This document shows, piece after piece, positions 12,801 to 25,011 of a stretch of DNA of 64,000 nt. The DNA comes from Bursaphelenchus xylophilus. Lineage: Eukaryota; Nematoda; Chromadorea; Rhabditida; Aphelenchoididae. The stretch lies in assembly GCA_904066235.2 (NCBI GenBank), contig CAJFCV020000006.1, positions 9,362,001-9,426,000 of the forward strand. The letters run 5' to 3'. Below the pieces are notes generated by a model. It searched no databases. It worked only from the letters and a program-made list of their open reading frames with translations, and was not told the origin of the DNA. The translations under genes were made by a program, and so were the position numbers. Positions within the stretch are counted from its first letter, which is position 1; each line of letters starts with the position of its first letter.

Positions 12801-13109
12801 CGGATTGGCCCCACTGACGGTCCCGCCCAACGAGCATGCCGCCAGAGTGCTGCACATGTATTCCCAACGATTCTCCAACGCCGCCATTATGAAATCGCCC
12901 TGTCCGAAGCCATTTTTATGCAGAAAATTGGCCAAAGAACAAGTTCTTTCGTACAATTGCTGGCCAAAAGTCTGTTCTCCCGTGTTGGCGTCGATGAAAA
13001 CTGGCTGATTTGGCCGTTCTTCTTCGAACTTCCGGAGATTTTCAAAGACCCATTTGTGCATCGGCTTTGTTGGCAAGGGTATGGAGGGGTAGGGTGAGGT
13101 GAACACCAT
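9899..13109 (-). CDS. ANL-superfamily acyl-CoA synthetase A (4-coumarate-CoA-ligase-like), 7 exons, 551 aa
   Basis: Exons (minus): 13109-12788, 12084-11978, 11930-11707, 11610-11415, 11308-11033, 10609-10219, 10038-9899; 1656 nt in frame. The adenylate-forming enzyme motifs are visible: SGTTGLRKGV (AMP-binding P-loop, about residue 193), YGMTE, GYLNNPKANAELY followed by TGDIGYVDED, LVDRKKEMIK hinge, and PNGKVLRRKIKE with the catalytic lysine near the C-terminus. Such enzymes activate a carboxylic acid with ATP and load it on CoA; the acid is unknown. The end, NLVK, is not a canonical peroxisomal PTS1. The acceptor of exon 6 is AAG rather than CAG/TAG, and frame leaves no alternative. Intron 1 holds a MITE and intron 5 a mariner relic. 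An upstream in-frame ATG at 13226 exists, but homology with C and D favours the MVFTSPYPS start, which has an acceptor (ACCAG) four bases upstream. Confidence 0.88.
10665..10995 (+). mobile_element. Degraded mariner-like transposon fragment in intron 5 of synthetase A
   Basis: The left end carries TTGCTCAGAAAGTTCCGTCG, which resembles mariner termini. Further in, a plus-strand open stretch reads NNPTVNKELYVAQLHLVNIA, the kind of sequence seen in the catalytic part of mariner transposases (TVN-ELY--QL--VN-A). It runs opposite to the host gene, is cut short and lacks the remaining catalytic region, so it is dead. Assignment rests on recognition of a short segment only. Confidence 0.5.
12294..12540. 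mobile_element. Palindromic MITE, family 1, copy 3 (synthetase A intron 1)
   Basis: TA-flanked (12292-12293, 12541-12542). Ends are CAGTGAGGAACCGGATCCAA and, reversed, CAGTGAGGGACGTGATCCAA. It is the most diverged copy: CTAAGCTAAAGAACCCCGCT and its complement replace the CCAAGTGAAAAAACTC stem of the others, so it may be a subfamily. Confidence 0.85.
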
Positions 13110-15820
13110 TTTACTGGTATATTTTTTGGCCTTAAAATCATCATTTTTAATTTTTATGAACTTTTTTGGAATTATCGAATGCAAAATTCTTCTCGAAGAC
13201 AAATCACAAATCAATTTGATCTCCATTGACGCATTACATCATTTCAACGACAAAGGTGGCCGTTAAACTGATGGGGTTCTCCCCGATTTGTCAACGAAAA
13301 ACTTTTTTCACTAATTGGACCTGCAAAGCGGAAGAAAGTCAAGAGAAAGGGAGACTGTAGTTTCGGCTGGAGGAAGTTTTAACAGCCGCGCGACCGTAGT
13401 CCTTTGTAATGAACGGTTGCAGGAAAAAAAAAGATTTCTACCGTTCTAGAATTTGGTTTAAAAAAATGTAAAAAATGTTAATCAGCGCATATTTTATCCA
13501 ATAAAGGCTTCTGGCAACAACCTTTCTTATATCTTTGTAATGAAAATCCTGACTGCTCCTGGACACTATCTACAGGGTCTTACAAAAAACGGGAAGGAAA
13601 GTGAGGCTATAGCTTCCGGCGGAGGCGGCGCAGACACTTCTTTTTTGGAATATGTATTTTTAAGCGACATCAATTTTTGTCTATAAAATAACAAGATTTT
13701 AAAGTGCAAACTGAGGTCGCTACGACCTTCTGAAGTACTGGCATTTTTGCCCCGAAAAGCAGTTTTTGAAATAAAATTTCAGACTTTCCTGGTTACATCA
13801 TTTTGATAAAATTTCTGGCCTCTATTGAGCACTATCTAACTCTTGAAGGGATTAAAATATTACTCATGTAGTTAGGTGACATAAGACGAAATATATAAAA
13901 ACAGTTATTGCTTTAATCGTACAGCTACGGCTGTGTAAAGCAAACCGGCAAATTTTTGAAAAACATGATGCAAGAGCAGAAGAGAACCTTAGAATTCAAA
14001 ACCCTACTGTCTGACCAAACGACCGCTATTAAGCTGTCTTACACTCTATGCTAAAGACAACTTTATGCTACGACTCTTATCCATCCTTTTATAAATTGTG
14101 ACAACCAAAAATCGCACAAAAAGCAGCCTTTGGTCGGCGAATTCGCGGTCGGGAAAACCCACAACAAACACCATGTGCTCTGCGATTTCTTAACTGTATT
14201 TATAGTCATCGACCATTGACAGACTATAATCTTTTGTCGATGAAAGTGACAGGTCCAAACGAGCAATCGGCCGACTTTACAGCAACAAATCATAGAGTTC
14301 AGTGTTCAGCCATCAGACAAACCAGAATAGGAGACGCTTAACACGGAACTTGTTCAACTGCACAAGCACTCTTACCATTTCTATCTCTTTTTTCTATAAT
14401 TTTCGATCTCAATTAAAGACAGACGTTCTAGGAAAGTTAAACTTTACATCAAGTCTAGAACTTTTTTTACCAGACGATAATGGTTTTCCAAGGGAGGTCT
14501 CTGCCTTGGGGTATACAGAAATGGCTGTAGGTTGTCTCAAAGTTAGAACATAATTTTCTAGGAATTAAATATGCTTGATTAGTAAATCCACTATTTAAAA
14601 ACCGCGGAGAAAATGCTGGGTGCAATTTTCTACAATTTTAGACTTTGAAACTTGATTTATTAGCTCGCTGTACGAAGTGTTAAGCCCTAAATTTTCATAC
14701 GAAGCAAAAAGTGATAAGCGAAGCCACTGTTTTGTCTGACCGATTCTCCTCATTTTATGTTCTCTCTCGAAAGTTTTTTTTTGGTGTCTCGGCTTCCGCT
14801 GAAAAGTAGGAGCTAAAGCTTTTAGCAAATCATAAATGACTAATAAGATCTTTATGAAAAACTTGAAGCAAATCCGAGTACTCCACTTGAAAGATTTTCT
14901 TTGCAAGAAGACTTAAAATGACCAGTTTTGTACGGAGTTGGACCTTCACCAAGCCGGCCAGAAAATTGGCCGAGGCGACTTTGCTGATACTCTGTTTGCA
15001 TTGTAAAGCCAAGTCAAACTGTTCGCCATTTCGTCTAAGAATAAGCTACAATTTGACATACAGCATAAAGGAAGTTTCTTTTAACGCCAAGCGTCGTTAA
15101 TTTTGCTATTGATTTCCCACACTAAAAAAGCCAACGGAAATTATTTTTATTTTTTTCTCAACTTTGCTAGCTATGCAAGCACTTTATGTATGACAGTCCG
15201 TCTTTACTGTAAATGGTCACACACTACATTAACGTGACCGTTTACTTGAACAAAAACCATTTTGTTACAGCACACCCAATTTTTGTGGGCTAGAAAACAA
15301 AGATTTCGTCGACAAATTGTGGTTCATTCTTTGTCAGCATAAATTCCGTATTCTAGGCGTGTTTTGAAAAAAAGTAGCCGCTTGCGAGAAAAAATAAAAA
15401 ATATTTTTTGCTCTCTAAAAGAGACGGTAATAAAATGATGACTTTTGAAGAGTAGCTCAATGTTTGCTCTGTGAACTTGTAACGTCAACTTCAAAGCTAC
15501 CCCGGTTATTTTACAATCATCCTGTGGAATATATTGTACATCATCTTCTAGAATTTATGTTACGAAACATGTGGCCTGCTACGTTCGATGGCGTTGTTGA
15601 TTTTACATGTGTTCTTTCAGCTGCATCACTAACTCTAACTTCAACATTTTGCAATCCTTCCAGTAGCTTCTAATCCATGTATTTTGGCCTCCAAACAATG
15701 ACATGCGATCAGCATTCTCACACTCTTTATAAAGTCATTCAAAACAGCACACAGTCTCAGCAATATTTACTATTTACAAGAAATAAAAGTACAGTAGCGT
15801 TCACTAAACCAACTTGATTT
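13110..15820. other. Intergenic region between synthetases A and B
   Basis: No supported gene in 2.7 kb. It contains one half-copy of the CAGGGTCTT palindromic repeat (about 13573-13800) and a more diverged copy of its end near 13318-13420. The remainder (13850-15780) is AT-rich with many short frames on both strands, none with introns or motifs I can support. The promoter of A is expected just after 13110 and the 3' end of B just before 15821. Confidence 0.5.
13573..13800. repeat. Half-copy of the CAGGGTCTT palindromic repeat
   Basis: It shares CAGGGTCTT, GGAAGGAAAGT, GGCGGAGGCGGCGCAGA and the GAGGTCGCTACGACCTTCT core with the full element at 42983-43288, but lacks a matching right end. Non-coding. 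Confidence 0.65.
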
Positions 15821-18400
15821 TTAGCTATGATTTTGCACATATTCTCTAAGCTGCCTTCGAAGAACTTTCCCATTCAAATTCCTCGGAATTTCGTCGACGA
15901 AAAACACCCGACCAGTGATGTGTTTGTAGTAGATAATGTTGTCTGAAAACGCCATTTTTACGTTGGTTTATTATTATTATACTTTTATGTAGACTTACCA
16001 TTAACATTACTAATGCACTCCTGCTCCGTCAGTTCCTCATTTCCTTTCACCACAAATCCATAAATCCTTTCGTCCAGCTCATCATCCGGAACTCCAACGA
16101 CCGCACAATCCTTGACTTTACTATTAGCCAGCAGCAAGTCTTCCAATTGCCCTGGGGCCACAGATTTGCCTTGGACTTTTATCATCTCTTTTCGACGATC
16201 CACCAGGAAGATGTGGCCTTTTTCGGTGATGTAGCCGATATCTCCTGTAGCTAAAAACCCGTCATCATTGAAGAGCTCAGCATTTGCTTTGGGATTGTCG
16301 ATGTAGCCGAGAGTAAGGGTTTGGTTTCGAACAAACAGCTCGCCAACTTGGTTATAGCCAAGTTCAGCTGTTGTTTCGGGGTCTAGAATCTGAAAAAGAT
16401 CTTTTATTTTTTCTATCTGTGAGGGGGAACGACCGAGCTTCGAGGATTTTCCCACGAAGAACGATCTTCATTTATTCAAATTTGATTGCACTTTCCCACG
16501 TGGGGCTTCCCTATAAAAGGCCTCCTTTCCACTGAATAAATCACTTGACTACTGAGCTCTCGTCTTGTCTCGTTACTGGGTTGTCGGGCCTTTCGACACT
16601 AACAACGGGTAGGTTTTCTCGGGGAGTTCGCAAAAATCTCCTACACCCTATTCTCCGTATAATGTTATGTACTGGACCATTTGAAGATGTCACCCTCAAC
16701 ATCCGACCCTCACTTACCTTTAGCTCGGTATCCGGTGCCAAACTTCCCACCGAATCCACAGGCGCATTGCTATCACCAACGGTGACTAAACCTTCCGTCA
16801 TCTCGTAAGCTTGCTGCAAAATTGTGTGAGGAAAGAGCTCTGTGAATTCTGTTTTTCTTTTCTCTTTCAGTGGTGCCCCACTGACCAGAACCACTTTAGC
16901 AGAGCCAAGACTTTTGGGATTTGCTCGTCGATAATTGATAAGACTTTGCACAAGCGTGGGATTGGTATGGAGGAAAGAAACCTGGAAGAAAAAGACGTCG
17001 ATTCGGGCTAGGTTGATTCACCTTGTACTTGTCCACCGCCTCGCAATACCCTTTATCATCTGTATGTCTCAAAAAGACGCCGATAGTTCCGGCGGCCATA
17101 CACAAAAGGGTCTGCATTTGGCCATAAGCGAAGCCGCATTGCATATTTAATAGGAAGTAGTGATCACGCCAGTTTATGGATCCCAATCTTCGGAAGCCAC
17201 TGGAATTATATAATAAAAAATATATATAATAGTACATGTCTCATTCGCTTACGCCATATGACAATTTAATGCTGTTAGATGCGCTGAATGCGACAATTGC
17301 ACCGCCTTTGGCAATCCAGTGGTCCCACTGGAGGGAGGGACAAAATAAACTGTAGTTTTAGGATCAAACTCAATACTAGGCAAAGAGGCAACTCGATTGC
17401 TCACAATCTCTTCAACAGTGATGACTTTAATGGACTTTCCATTTAGTGAGGTGAGATTGTTGTTCGATCCCACATTAATTACTGTCTACAAAAAGCGATT
17501 CGTGTAACTTATGCGCTTAGTGTTACCTGAACTAACGGACACTCATGTAGATGATCAGCCAGCTTTTCTAGCACGTAATCCTGGGCTAAGATAACCTTGG
17601 CTTTGGTTAGGCGGATCTGATGGACCAGTTCATCTATAAAATAAGACTTGTGGTGGGTTTTTGTGCCATGGTTAGGCCTCTATTTTATCTTGAAATCAAG
17701 GTTTGTTACCCTGTTGCACGTAAAAAAAAAAGTGAAAAAACAAGGAATCTCGGATCATTGATTTTTGACGAAATGTCGCTGAATTTTAGAGTCACAAAAG
17801 AAAACTTTCCCAGAGAAAAAGTTTTTTTTTTGAGAAAAATTTTTTTTCGAAGAAAAAAGTAATTTTTATATCTCGATAATTTTTGTGGGACTTCGCAAAA
17901 AATCAATGATCCGAGATACCTTGTGTTTTCAATTTTCTGAAAGAATTTTTTTGACGTGTGTTGTCCATTTCATTGTGGGACTATACGTTTTTTGAAGATC
18001 CTAACATAACTTTTTTCGCGTCACATTCTACCTTTGACTCAGGTCTTTCACGACCTCTAAAAGACTTACAAAAACTGTTTTTGGGATGTGATCCAGCCAC
18101 GCCGCCACCGAGCGAGCTACACGCCAACATTGTGCACACATACGGCCATCCATTCTCCACCGCAGTGAGAACAAGATCGCCTTTTTGAAATCCATTTTTC
18201 ACAAAAAAATCGGCAATGGAACAAGTTCTATTATAAAGCTGGGTTACTGTAACTTCCTCGCCAGATAAACCGTCCACAAAAATTGGTTGGTTCGGCCGAT
18301 CCTTGCCATATTTGACCAAGGTGTCAAATATATACTTGTGGACTGGCTGGTTTGTGATCTTGGGATTAGCGCATGATTCCACGAAAGATTTGAATATCAT
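15821..18400 (-). CDS. ANL-superfamily acyl-CoA synthetase B, 7 exons, 541 aa
   Basis: Exons (minus): 18400-18070, 17633-17527, 17485-17253, 17199-17022, 16981-16718, 16389-15999, 15942-15821; 1626 nt in frame. Motifs: SGTTGLPKAV (about residue 199; Ala replaces the usual Gly after Lys), YEMTEG, GYIDNPKANAELF with TGDIGYITEKG, LVDRRKEMIKVQGKSVAPGQ, and LNGKVLRRQLRE with the C-terminal catalytic lysine. Intron positions and phases are the same as in A: exon 2 is 107 nt and exon 6 is 391 nt in both. So A and B form one lineage distinct from C, D and E. The C-terminus QNHS gives no peroxisomal signal. The substrate is unknown. The gene lies 349 bp downstream of nothing on its 5' side but C's stop codon, with C transcribed in the same direction. 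Confidence 0.88.
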
Positions 18401-18749
18401 TCTAGAGGATAAAAATAGACAAAGAGCTCTGGTAAAGACCTTAGATCAGTTCGTCAAACCTCAAAGGGTGTATTTGTGAGACTTTTGCAAATAAGATCTA
18501 GTCTTTTTGAAGACCAGGACAGACCAGATTACAACAATTTTCAACCTTCCTCGAGCCCTCTAAAAGGTATTCCCCTTTGATTTGTCTCTTTTTTTGTTGA
18601 TTGATGCAGGTATTTAGTTGATGTAAACCAACGACTGCATTTTGTCGATCAATTATAATAGAAGGTTCGAAAATCTAACCGCTTCTTCCTTTTGACTTTT
18701 GATTTATGTTTGTATAATAACAAGAGCACAATTTGAAAATGAATTAAAG
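18401..18749. other. B-C intergenic spacer, duplicated at 21961-22335
   Basis: The spacer carries the 3' flank of C and the 5' flank of B. Phrases such as CGAGCCCTCTAAAAGGT, TTTTTTTGTTGATTGATGC and GGTTCGAAAATCTAACCGCT recur in the same order at 22139-22280, upstream of the decayed B-like exon. This shows the spacer was part of the segmental duplication. Confidence 0.8.
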
Positions 18750-21323
18750 TTAGGCGCTGATGTTGTTGTTGGCAATCACCAGTTCCCGCAACTTCCTCCT
18801 CAGCATTTTGCCATTGTTATTGCGAGGAATCGCATCCAGGAACTGAACTCCACCAGTGATTTGTTTATAATCCACAATATTCACTGAAAAATGAAGAAAC
18901 TGTAGATTTCTTCGAATAAACTTACAATTTACCGTGTCTATGACCTCTTTCTCTGTCAAACCCTCCTCTCGCTTCACAATAAATGCCCATATACTCTCGC
19001 CCAGCACTTCATCGGGCACTCCCACAACACAGCACTCTTTGATTTTCTTATTTGTATGGAGCAAGTCTTCCAATTGCCCTGGAGCAACGGATTTCCCTTG
19101 GACTTTGATCATCTCTTTCTTCCGATCCACTAGAAAGACGTTTTGAGTTTCATCGACATATCCGATGTCTCCTGTGATCAAAAATCCGTCTTCAGTGAAT
19201 AACTCGGCAGTTGCTTCGGGATTATTGAGATAACCCGTAGTCATTGTGGGGTTACGGAATTGAATCTCTCCAACAGCATGGGGACTAAAATGCAATGATC
19301 AAGGTAATATTTTGCAAGCCTTGCATGTTGCTCATAGGTAATGTTCAACTATCTGGTGCTAAAGAAACAAGAAACGTCTCATTAAAAGCACCGCTTTGGC
19401 AACAAAGCTTTAGAAAATTTACCAAACTTCCCGAGTTTGCGAGGGGTTTAGAACAAAATTTTCTTCATGTTCCCATCTCCAAGAGCCGCCAAATCTCTTC
19501 TCTGCGTTTTCGAACTATCAGTAAAATTGTCAGATGTTTTTAACTGCCCTATGTAAGCTATGAGAAAAAATTTTGAACCATGAATTCTGCGACCTCTTCA
19601 AGGGTTCAGGATAAAAAATATTCCCATGTGGAAGTGTCGTCAAGTGTCAAAATCAAAAGTTCATACAAATCTCTGCTTATTAAAGCTGTGAGTAGAATTG
19701 CCAGATATTGCTAACAGCCATAGGCAGGTTACAAATACAAAAGTTGGACGGTTTCTTTCATGCATTTCTTACCCCAATTCCTCTCCATTTTCAGCATCGA
19801 CAACCCTCAGCTCAGTTCCCGGCAAGAGTCTCCCAACAGAGGTTATTGGACTATCCACTTCCGCGTATGCAACCAGCCCTTCGCTCATTGCATAAAACTG
19901 AGCCACCTTCACATTACACGTCTCCATAAAATCGTTGGCAATCTTTTCTTTCAATGGGGATCCACCTGTGATTGCAGTCTGAAGCGTTGTCAATTTCTCC
20001 GGATTCTCTTGTTTATAGTGAGTTAAAGAAGCGAACAGTGCGGGATGCCCATACAGATGCCGTATTTTATACTTGTCAATGCAGTCGGCCACATGCTCCA
20101 GGGTCGGTTTGCGGACAAACACCCCAACCGAGCCGTTTAAAATGGAGGTGAAAGTGACTCCATGGCCATAGACAAAGCCGACTTGTGGAGTGACCAGGAC
20201 CTTGTTGTCACGCCAGTTCCAGGTGGGATCCAGCGGCTTGAGGAGGCGCTCGGTGAGCGCGCTAGAAGAGAGAAGAATTGTAAAGGTTACAAAAGACATG
20301 GATATTTATGTTCAAAAGATATATACATCTTTGTCACTAGTAAAAAATATTTGTATGAAGACCTTCAAGATCAATATTAGCTCATATTTTATAATAAATA
20401 ATAATTCAAAAGGTTTTTCTACAACTCTTCAATTTACCACGCAAAAAAAGCGTCTAGTTGCAGTCGGAAAGATCGAACTTACGTGAAAACTCAACTTACC
20501 CCGCAAAGGTTAGCAGACCGCAGTAGTTTCGGGATTGCGTTTGACACACTCCTTTGGGAAGGCCGGTTGTCCCACTGAAATGAAATGTAACTCGAAGCAA
20601 CATTCCATACATATTCGATCGTATTTTGACACTTAAATTTAACGTTTTTACCTTGACGGAGGCAGGAAATAAACATTCTTTTCGATGTCAATATCGACTT
20701 CTGGGATCTCATGAATTTCAGTCATTCGTTTGATGATGTCTTCAATTCGAAAAATTGGGAGCCTGTCGGTTGTCGCGTTGACATGATCGCCAACTGTAAT
20801 TATTGTTCGAATAGACGGACATTCGTCGAGGATCTCCAAAATTTTGGGAACAACATAACCTTCGCACATGACGAATTTGGCCTTACATAAACGGGTCTGA
20901 TGGGAAATTTCATCTGAAAACACACAGCTAACCTACTATTCAATTCTTCCTTTGGCACGAATTTAATTGCTAAAAAACTTGATTTATTCGCAACTTACAG
21001 GAACTGTTCTTCGGGTAAGCGCCAGCCACTCCACCACCCAACATACTGCATGCCAACACCGCGCACACGTATGGCCATCCATTTTCCACCGGAGTCACAA
21101 TGAAATCATCCTTTTCAAAGCCATGTTCTCTCAAAAAGTGGGCCAAAGACAAGGTTCTCTCGATGATTTGAGTTCCGGTGGTTACAATTCCAGTCAACGA
21201 GTCGATAAACAATGGTTGGTAAGGCCGATCCTTTTCATGCTGCCTAATGCAATCGAAAATATGTTCATGCACTTTTCTTGGCAATATTGGGATAGCCGGA
21301 TAGTTGGACTTGTAAATAACCAT
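18750..21323 (-). CDS. ANL-superfamily acyl-CoA synthetase C, 6 exons, 547 aa
   Basis: Exons (minus): 21323-20999, 20913-20652, 20574-20500, 20261-19773, 19284-18926, 18883-18750, of 325, 262, 75, 489, 359 and 134 nt. Motifs: SGTTGLPKGV (about residue 196), TWNWRD and GFVYGHGVTF in the mid domain, YAMSEG, GYLNNPEATAELF then TGDIGYVDE, LVDRKKEMIKVQGKSVAPGQ, and NNNGKMLRRKLRE with the catalytic lysine near residue 529. The enzyme is expected to make acyl- or aryl-CoA thioesters from ATP, CoA and a carboxylate. The ATG follows an acceptor-like TTTTTTTTAGATC, conserved before D and E, which suggests spliced-leader addition or a 5' UTR exon. It is a recent paralogue of D. The end NISA is not a canonical PTS1. 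Confidence 0.92.
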
Positions 21324-21739
21324 GATCTAAAAAAAAGGTGACTTTAGAGAACCCCGAAAAAAGTAAAATAATTTCGAGTAAATTTTTTTCGGCCCAAAAA
21401 ACCTCACGAAAGACTTTTTTGCGGTTTGTCTGATTTCAATGGACAAAATCATCAAAAGAAGACACAAAACACATGGGGTTACCGTGGACCCGATGCAACA
21501 AATGAACCTGCATTTGGTAAAACCCTCTTATAACAAACTTTTGTTAAAGTCATCTTTTGGTTTCAAAGGCAACAAAATGAACCCTCTAGTTTATAAACTT
21601 ACTCACTTGCCCTGTAATACCCACGTTTGTTCCCAAATCGATCACTCAATAATTGTCACAATCATCGGTGCAAGGAGCATGCAGTAATCTTACAGCGAAA
21701 CTTTCCAACGTCGAAAAAAAGCATTTGAATCCATCTGTT
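21324..21739. promoter_or_regulatory. Upstream region of synthetase C, duplicated upstream of D
   Basis: Blocks such as AGGTGACTTTAG, AACCCCGAAA, TAATA/TATCCCACGTT-like sequence and GGAGCATGCA recur in the same order at 25020-25320 upstream of D. Shared upstream blocks after duplication are the best candidates for control sites. No TATA box is evident. Confidence 0.5.
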
Positions 21740-21960
21740 CTCAAGGAACTTGGCAATGGAACAAGTTGCGATTATACAGCTACTGTACTTTCCTCGCCGG
21801 ATAAACCGTCAACAAGAATTGGTTGATTTGGGCGAAAGTTTCCATACTTGGTCAAGGCGTCAAGTATAGACTAGTGGACTGGCTGGTTTGTAATCGTGGG
21901 ATCAGAGCATGATTCCGAGAATGATTTGAATATCATTCTGGAGCAGAAAAACGTTAAGGG
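21740..21960 (-). pseudogene. Decayed first exon of a B-like synthetase
   Basis: On the minus strand this segment aligns with the 5' part of exon 1 of B (18200-18400). Shared runs include CCTCGCCGGATAAACCGTC, GTGGACTGGCTGGTTTGT and TTTGAATATCATTCTGG. It has frame-breaking changes, and the rest of the gene is absent. It lies exactly where a duplicate of the B-C unit would place it, between C and D, and is followed by a copy of the B-C spacer. It is non-functional. Confidence 0.85.
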
Positions 21961-22335
21961 ATCATGATAAAACCCGTTGCAAGGCGGCTCAGTTTGAAAA
22001 AATCAAAGCATTTATTTTGGCACTTTTGTAAAGAAGAAATGAGAAATTAAGGTCTCGAAGACCACGACAAGGCATGGCTCTCGGGCCGGGCCAAAAACCG
22101 CGGCCATGTCTACATTACAACATTTTTCAACTTTTCTCGAGCCCTCTAAAAGGTGTTCCCTTGATTTGTTTCTTTTTTTGTTGATTGATGCTGGTAGTTG
22201 TTGTAAACGAGAGACTGCATTTTCATGACTATTTATTTAGAAGGTTCGAAAGGTTCGAAAATCTAACCGCTTCTTCCTTTTGATTTTTTATTTATTTTTT
22301 AATACATAAAAACACAATTTAAAAAGGAATTAAAG

Positions 22336-25011
22336 TTAGGCACTGATGTTGTTGTTGGCAATCACCAGTTCCCGCAACTTCCTCCTCAACATTTTGCCGT
22401 TGTTATTGCGAGGAATCGCATCCAGGAACTGAACTCCACCAGTGATTTGTTTATAATCCACAATATTCACTGAAAAAATGGCAAGTCATAGATTTCCATG
22501 AATAAAATTACAATTTACAGTGTCTACGACCTCTTTAGCCGTCAAACTCTCCTCTCGTTTCACAATAAATGCCCATATACTCTCGCCCAGCACTTCATCG
22601 GGCACTCCAACAACACAGCACTCTTTGATCTTCTTGTTTGTATGGAGCAAGTCTTCCAATTGCCCCGGAGCAACGGATTTCCCTTGGACTTTGATCATCT
22701 CTTTCTTCCGGTCCACCAAGAAAATATCTTGATTTTCATCGACATATCCGATGTCTCCTGTGATCAAAAATCCGTCTTTGGTGAATAATTCGGCAGTTGC
22801 TTCAGGGTTGTTGAGATAGCCAGTAGTCATTGTGGGGTTGCGGAATTGAATCTCTCCAACAGCATGGGGACTAAAATGCAATGGTCAAGGCTTGTAAAAT
22901 ATGGCTCAGCGCAAAGTACCACACTGCGTTGCATATCGCTCATAGATATAAAATCTCTTAATTCAACCCTTTGGTTTGGAGGAAATTTTACATACTGTAT
23001 GCAAAACTAAAATCCGGCACGTAGAATTAACTTTTCAATTTTTTCCTTTCCCCAGACAGACCAGACTTTATTGCAGACGTTCTCTCAAAGAAGCAGTGTT
23101 TAAAAATACATATGCATAAGGAATTTAGAAGTGTAAAAGTGGCCAAATTCTGCGACCTTTCCAAGGGCTCATGTCAGGATAAAATTTTCGCAACATTCCC
23201 ATCTGTAAGCGCCGTTAAGTATCTCGTCTATGCTTACTAAAACTGTGATTAAAGTAGTCAGAGATTGCTAACAGCCCTATGCAAGTCGCAAAAACAAAAG
23301 TTGGACCGTGTTTTGTATTCATTTCTTACCCCAATTCCTCTCCAGTTTCGGTATCGACCACCCTCAGCTCAGTCCGCGGCAATAGTCTTCCAACCGAGGT
23401 TATTGGACTATCCACTTCCGTATACGCAATCAGCCCTTCGCTCATTGCATAAAGTTGAGCAACCTTTACATTACAAGTCTCCATAAAATCATTGACGATT
23501 TTCTCTTTCAAAGGTGCTCCACTAGTCATCGCCGTTTGAAGGGTTGTCAATTTCCCCGGATTTTCTTGTTTATAGTGAGTCAAAGCCGCGAACAATGCGG
23601 GATGTCCATACAGATGTCGTATTTTGTACTTGTCAATGCAGTCGGCCACATGCTCCAGGGTCGGTTTGCGGACGAACACGCCAACGGAACCGTTTAGAAT
23701 CGAAGTGAAAGTAACCGCATGGCCATAAACAAAGCCCACTTGCGGGGTAACCAGGACCTTGTTGTCACGCCAATTCCAGGTGGGATCCAGCGGCTTGAGG
23801 AGGCGCTCGGTGAGCGCGCTGAAAGAGAAACAAGTGGTAGGGCTTACAAAAGGCAAGGCTACTTATTAAACTCATACTTTTCCCTTGTTTGAAAGAAATA
23901 AAAAAAGCCATATATGTATTTATATCTGGTACAACTCTTCAATGTACCACTCAAAAACGTAAAAAAAATTCCGTTCCAACTCCAAGGACTTGACTTACGA
24001 CGAAGACTAGATATTAACCTACCCCGTAAAGTTTAGCAGAGCATAATTGTTCCGGAATTGCGTTTGGCACACTCCCTTGGGAAGGCCGGTTGTCCCACTG
24101 AAATGGTATTACATTATTTGAGTACTACTACTCGCGCTCAAAAGTCCGGACAATCATCATTGCCCCTTGTTCTCTCATTTTTGTCACTGCAATATCCCGT
24201 TTTTGCACTAGCGACGATTTTTTTCGTCCGACATCCCACATTTTTGCGCGAGACGTCGGCAATAAATGGTCCGAGCTTTTGAGCACGAATTGGTAGTATT
24301 CGATTAAGTTTTGACACTTAAAAGTGACGTATTTTTACCTTGACGGAGGTAGAAAATAAACATTCTTTTCGATATCCACATCGATTTCCGGGATCTCATG
24401 GAAGTCCGTCCTTCGTTTGATAATGTCTTCAATTTGAAATATGGGGAGCCTGTCGGTTGTTGCGTTGACATGATCGCCAACTGTAATTATTGTTCGAATA
24501 GAGGGGCACTCATCGAGGATCTCCAAGATCTTGGGGACAACATAACCTTCGCACATGACGAACTTGGCCTTACATAAACGGGTCTGATGGGAAATTTCGT
24601 CTGAAAACACACAGTTGATCTGCTATCCAATCACTCCTTTGGCACGAATTTTAATCGCTAAAAAAATTTATTTTCTCCCAACTTACAAGAACTGTTCTTC
24701 GGGTAAGCGCCAGCCACTCCACCACCCAACATACTGCATGCCAACACCGTGCACACGTATGGCCATCCATTTTCCACCGGAGTCACAATGAAATCATCCT
24801 TTTCGAAACCATGTTCTCTCAAAAAGTGGGCCAAAGACAACGTTCTCTCAATGATTTGAGTTCCGGTCGTTACAATTCCAGTCAAGGAGTCGATAAACAT
24901 TGGCTGCTCGGGCCGATCCTTTTCATGTTGCCTAATGCGATCGAAAATAAGTTCATAGATTCTTCTTGCCGACGTTGGGATATCCGGACAGGTGGATTTG
25001 TAAATTACCAT
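22336..25011 (-). CDS. ANL-superfamily acyl-CoA synthetase D, 6 exons, 547 aa
   Basis: Exons (minus): 25011-24687, 24600-24339, 24097-24023, 23818-23330, 22870-22512, 22469-22336. All six lengths are identical to those of C. The same motifs are intact: SGTTGLPKGV, GHAVTF, YAMSEG, GYLNNPEATAELF, TGDIGYVDEN, LVDRKKEMIKVQGKSVAPGQ and NNNGKMLRRKLRE. Exon 5 is nearly the same as in C, while exons 1 and 2 differ more (for example PEQPMFIDSL against PYQPLFIDSL), so the two copies have either partly converted or diverged unevenly. The start is preceded by the conserved acceptor-like TTTTTAGATC. Intron lengths differ from C although positions do not. D is a functional-looking tandem duplicate; a different acyl substrate or expression pattern is possible but not visible. 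Confidence 0.92.

Noticed and set aside
12453..13226. 257-aa continuous frame as a separate protein
   Set aside because: Its front half is exon 1 of synthetase A; the rest is read-through of intron 1 into the MITE.
13108..13226. Upstream ATG (MEIKLICD...) as the start of synthetase A
   Set aside because: The added residues have no counterpart in C, D or E, and the shorter start aligns with theirs.
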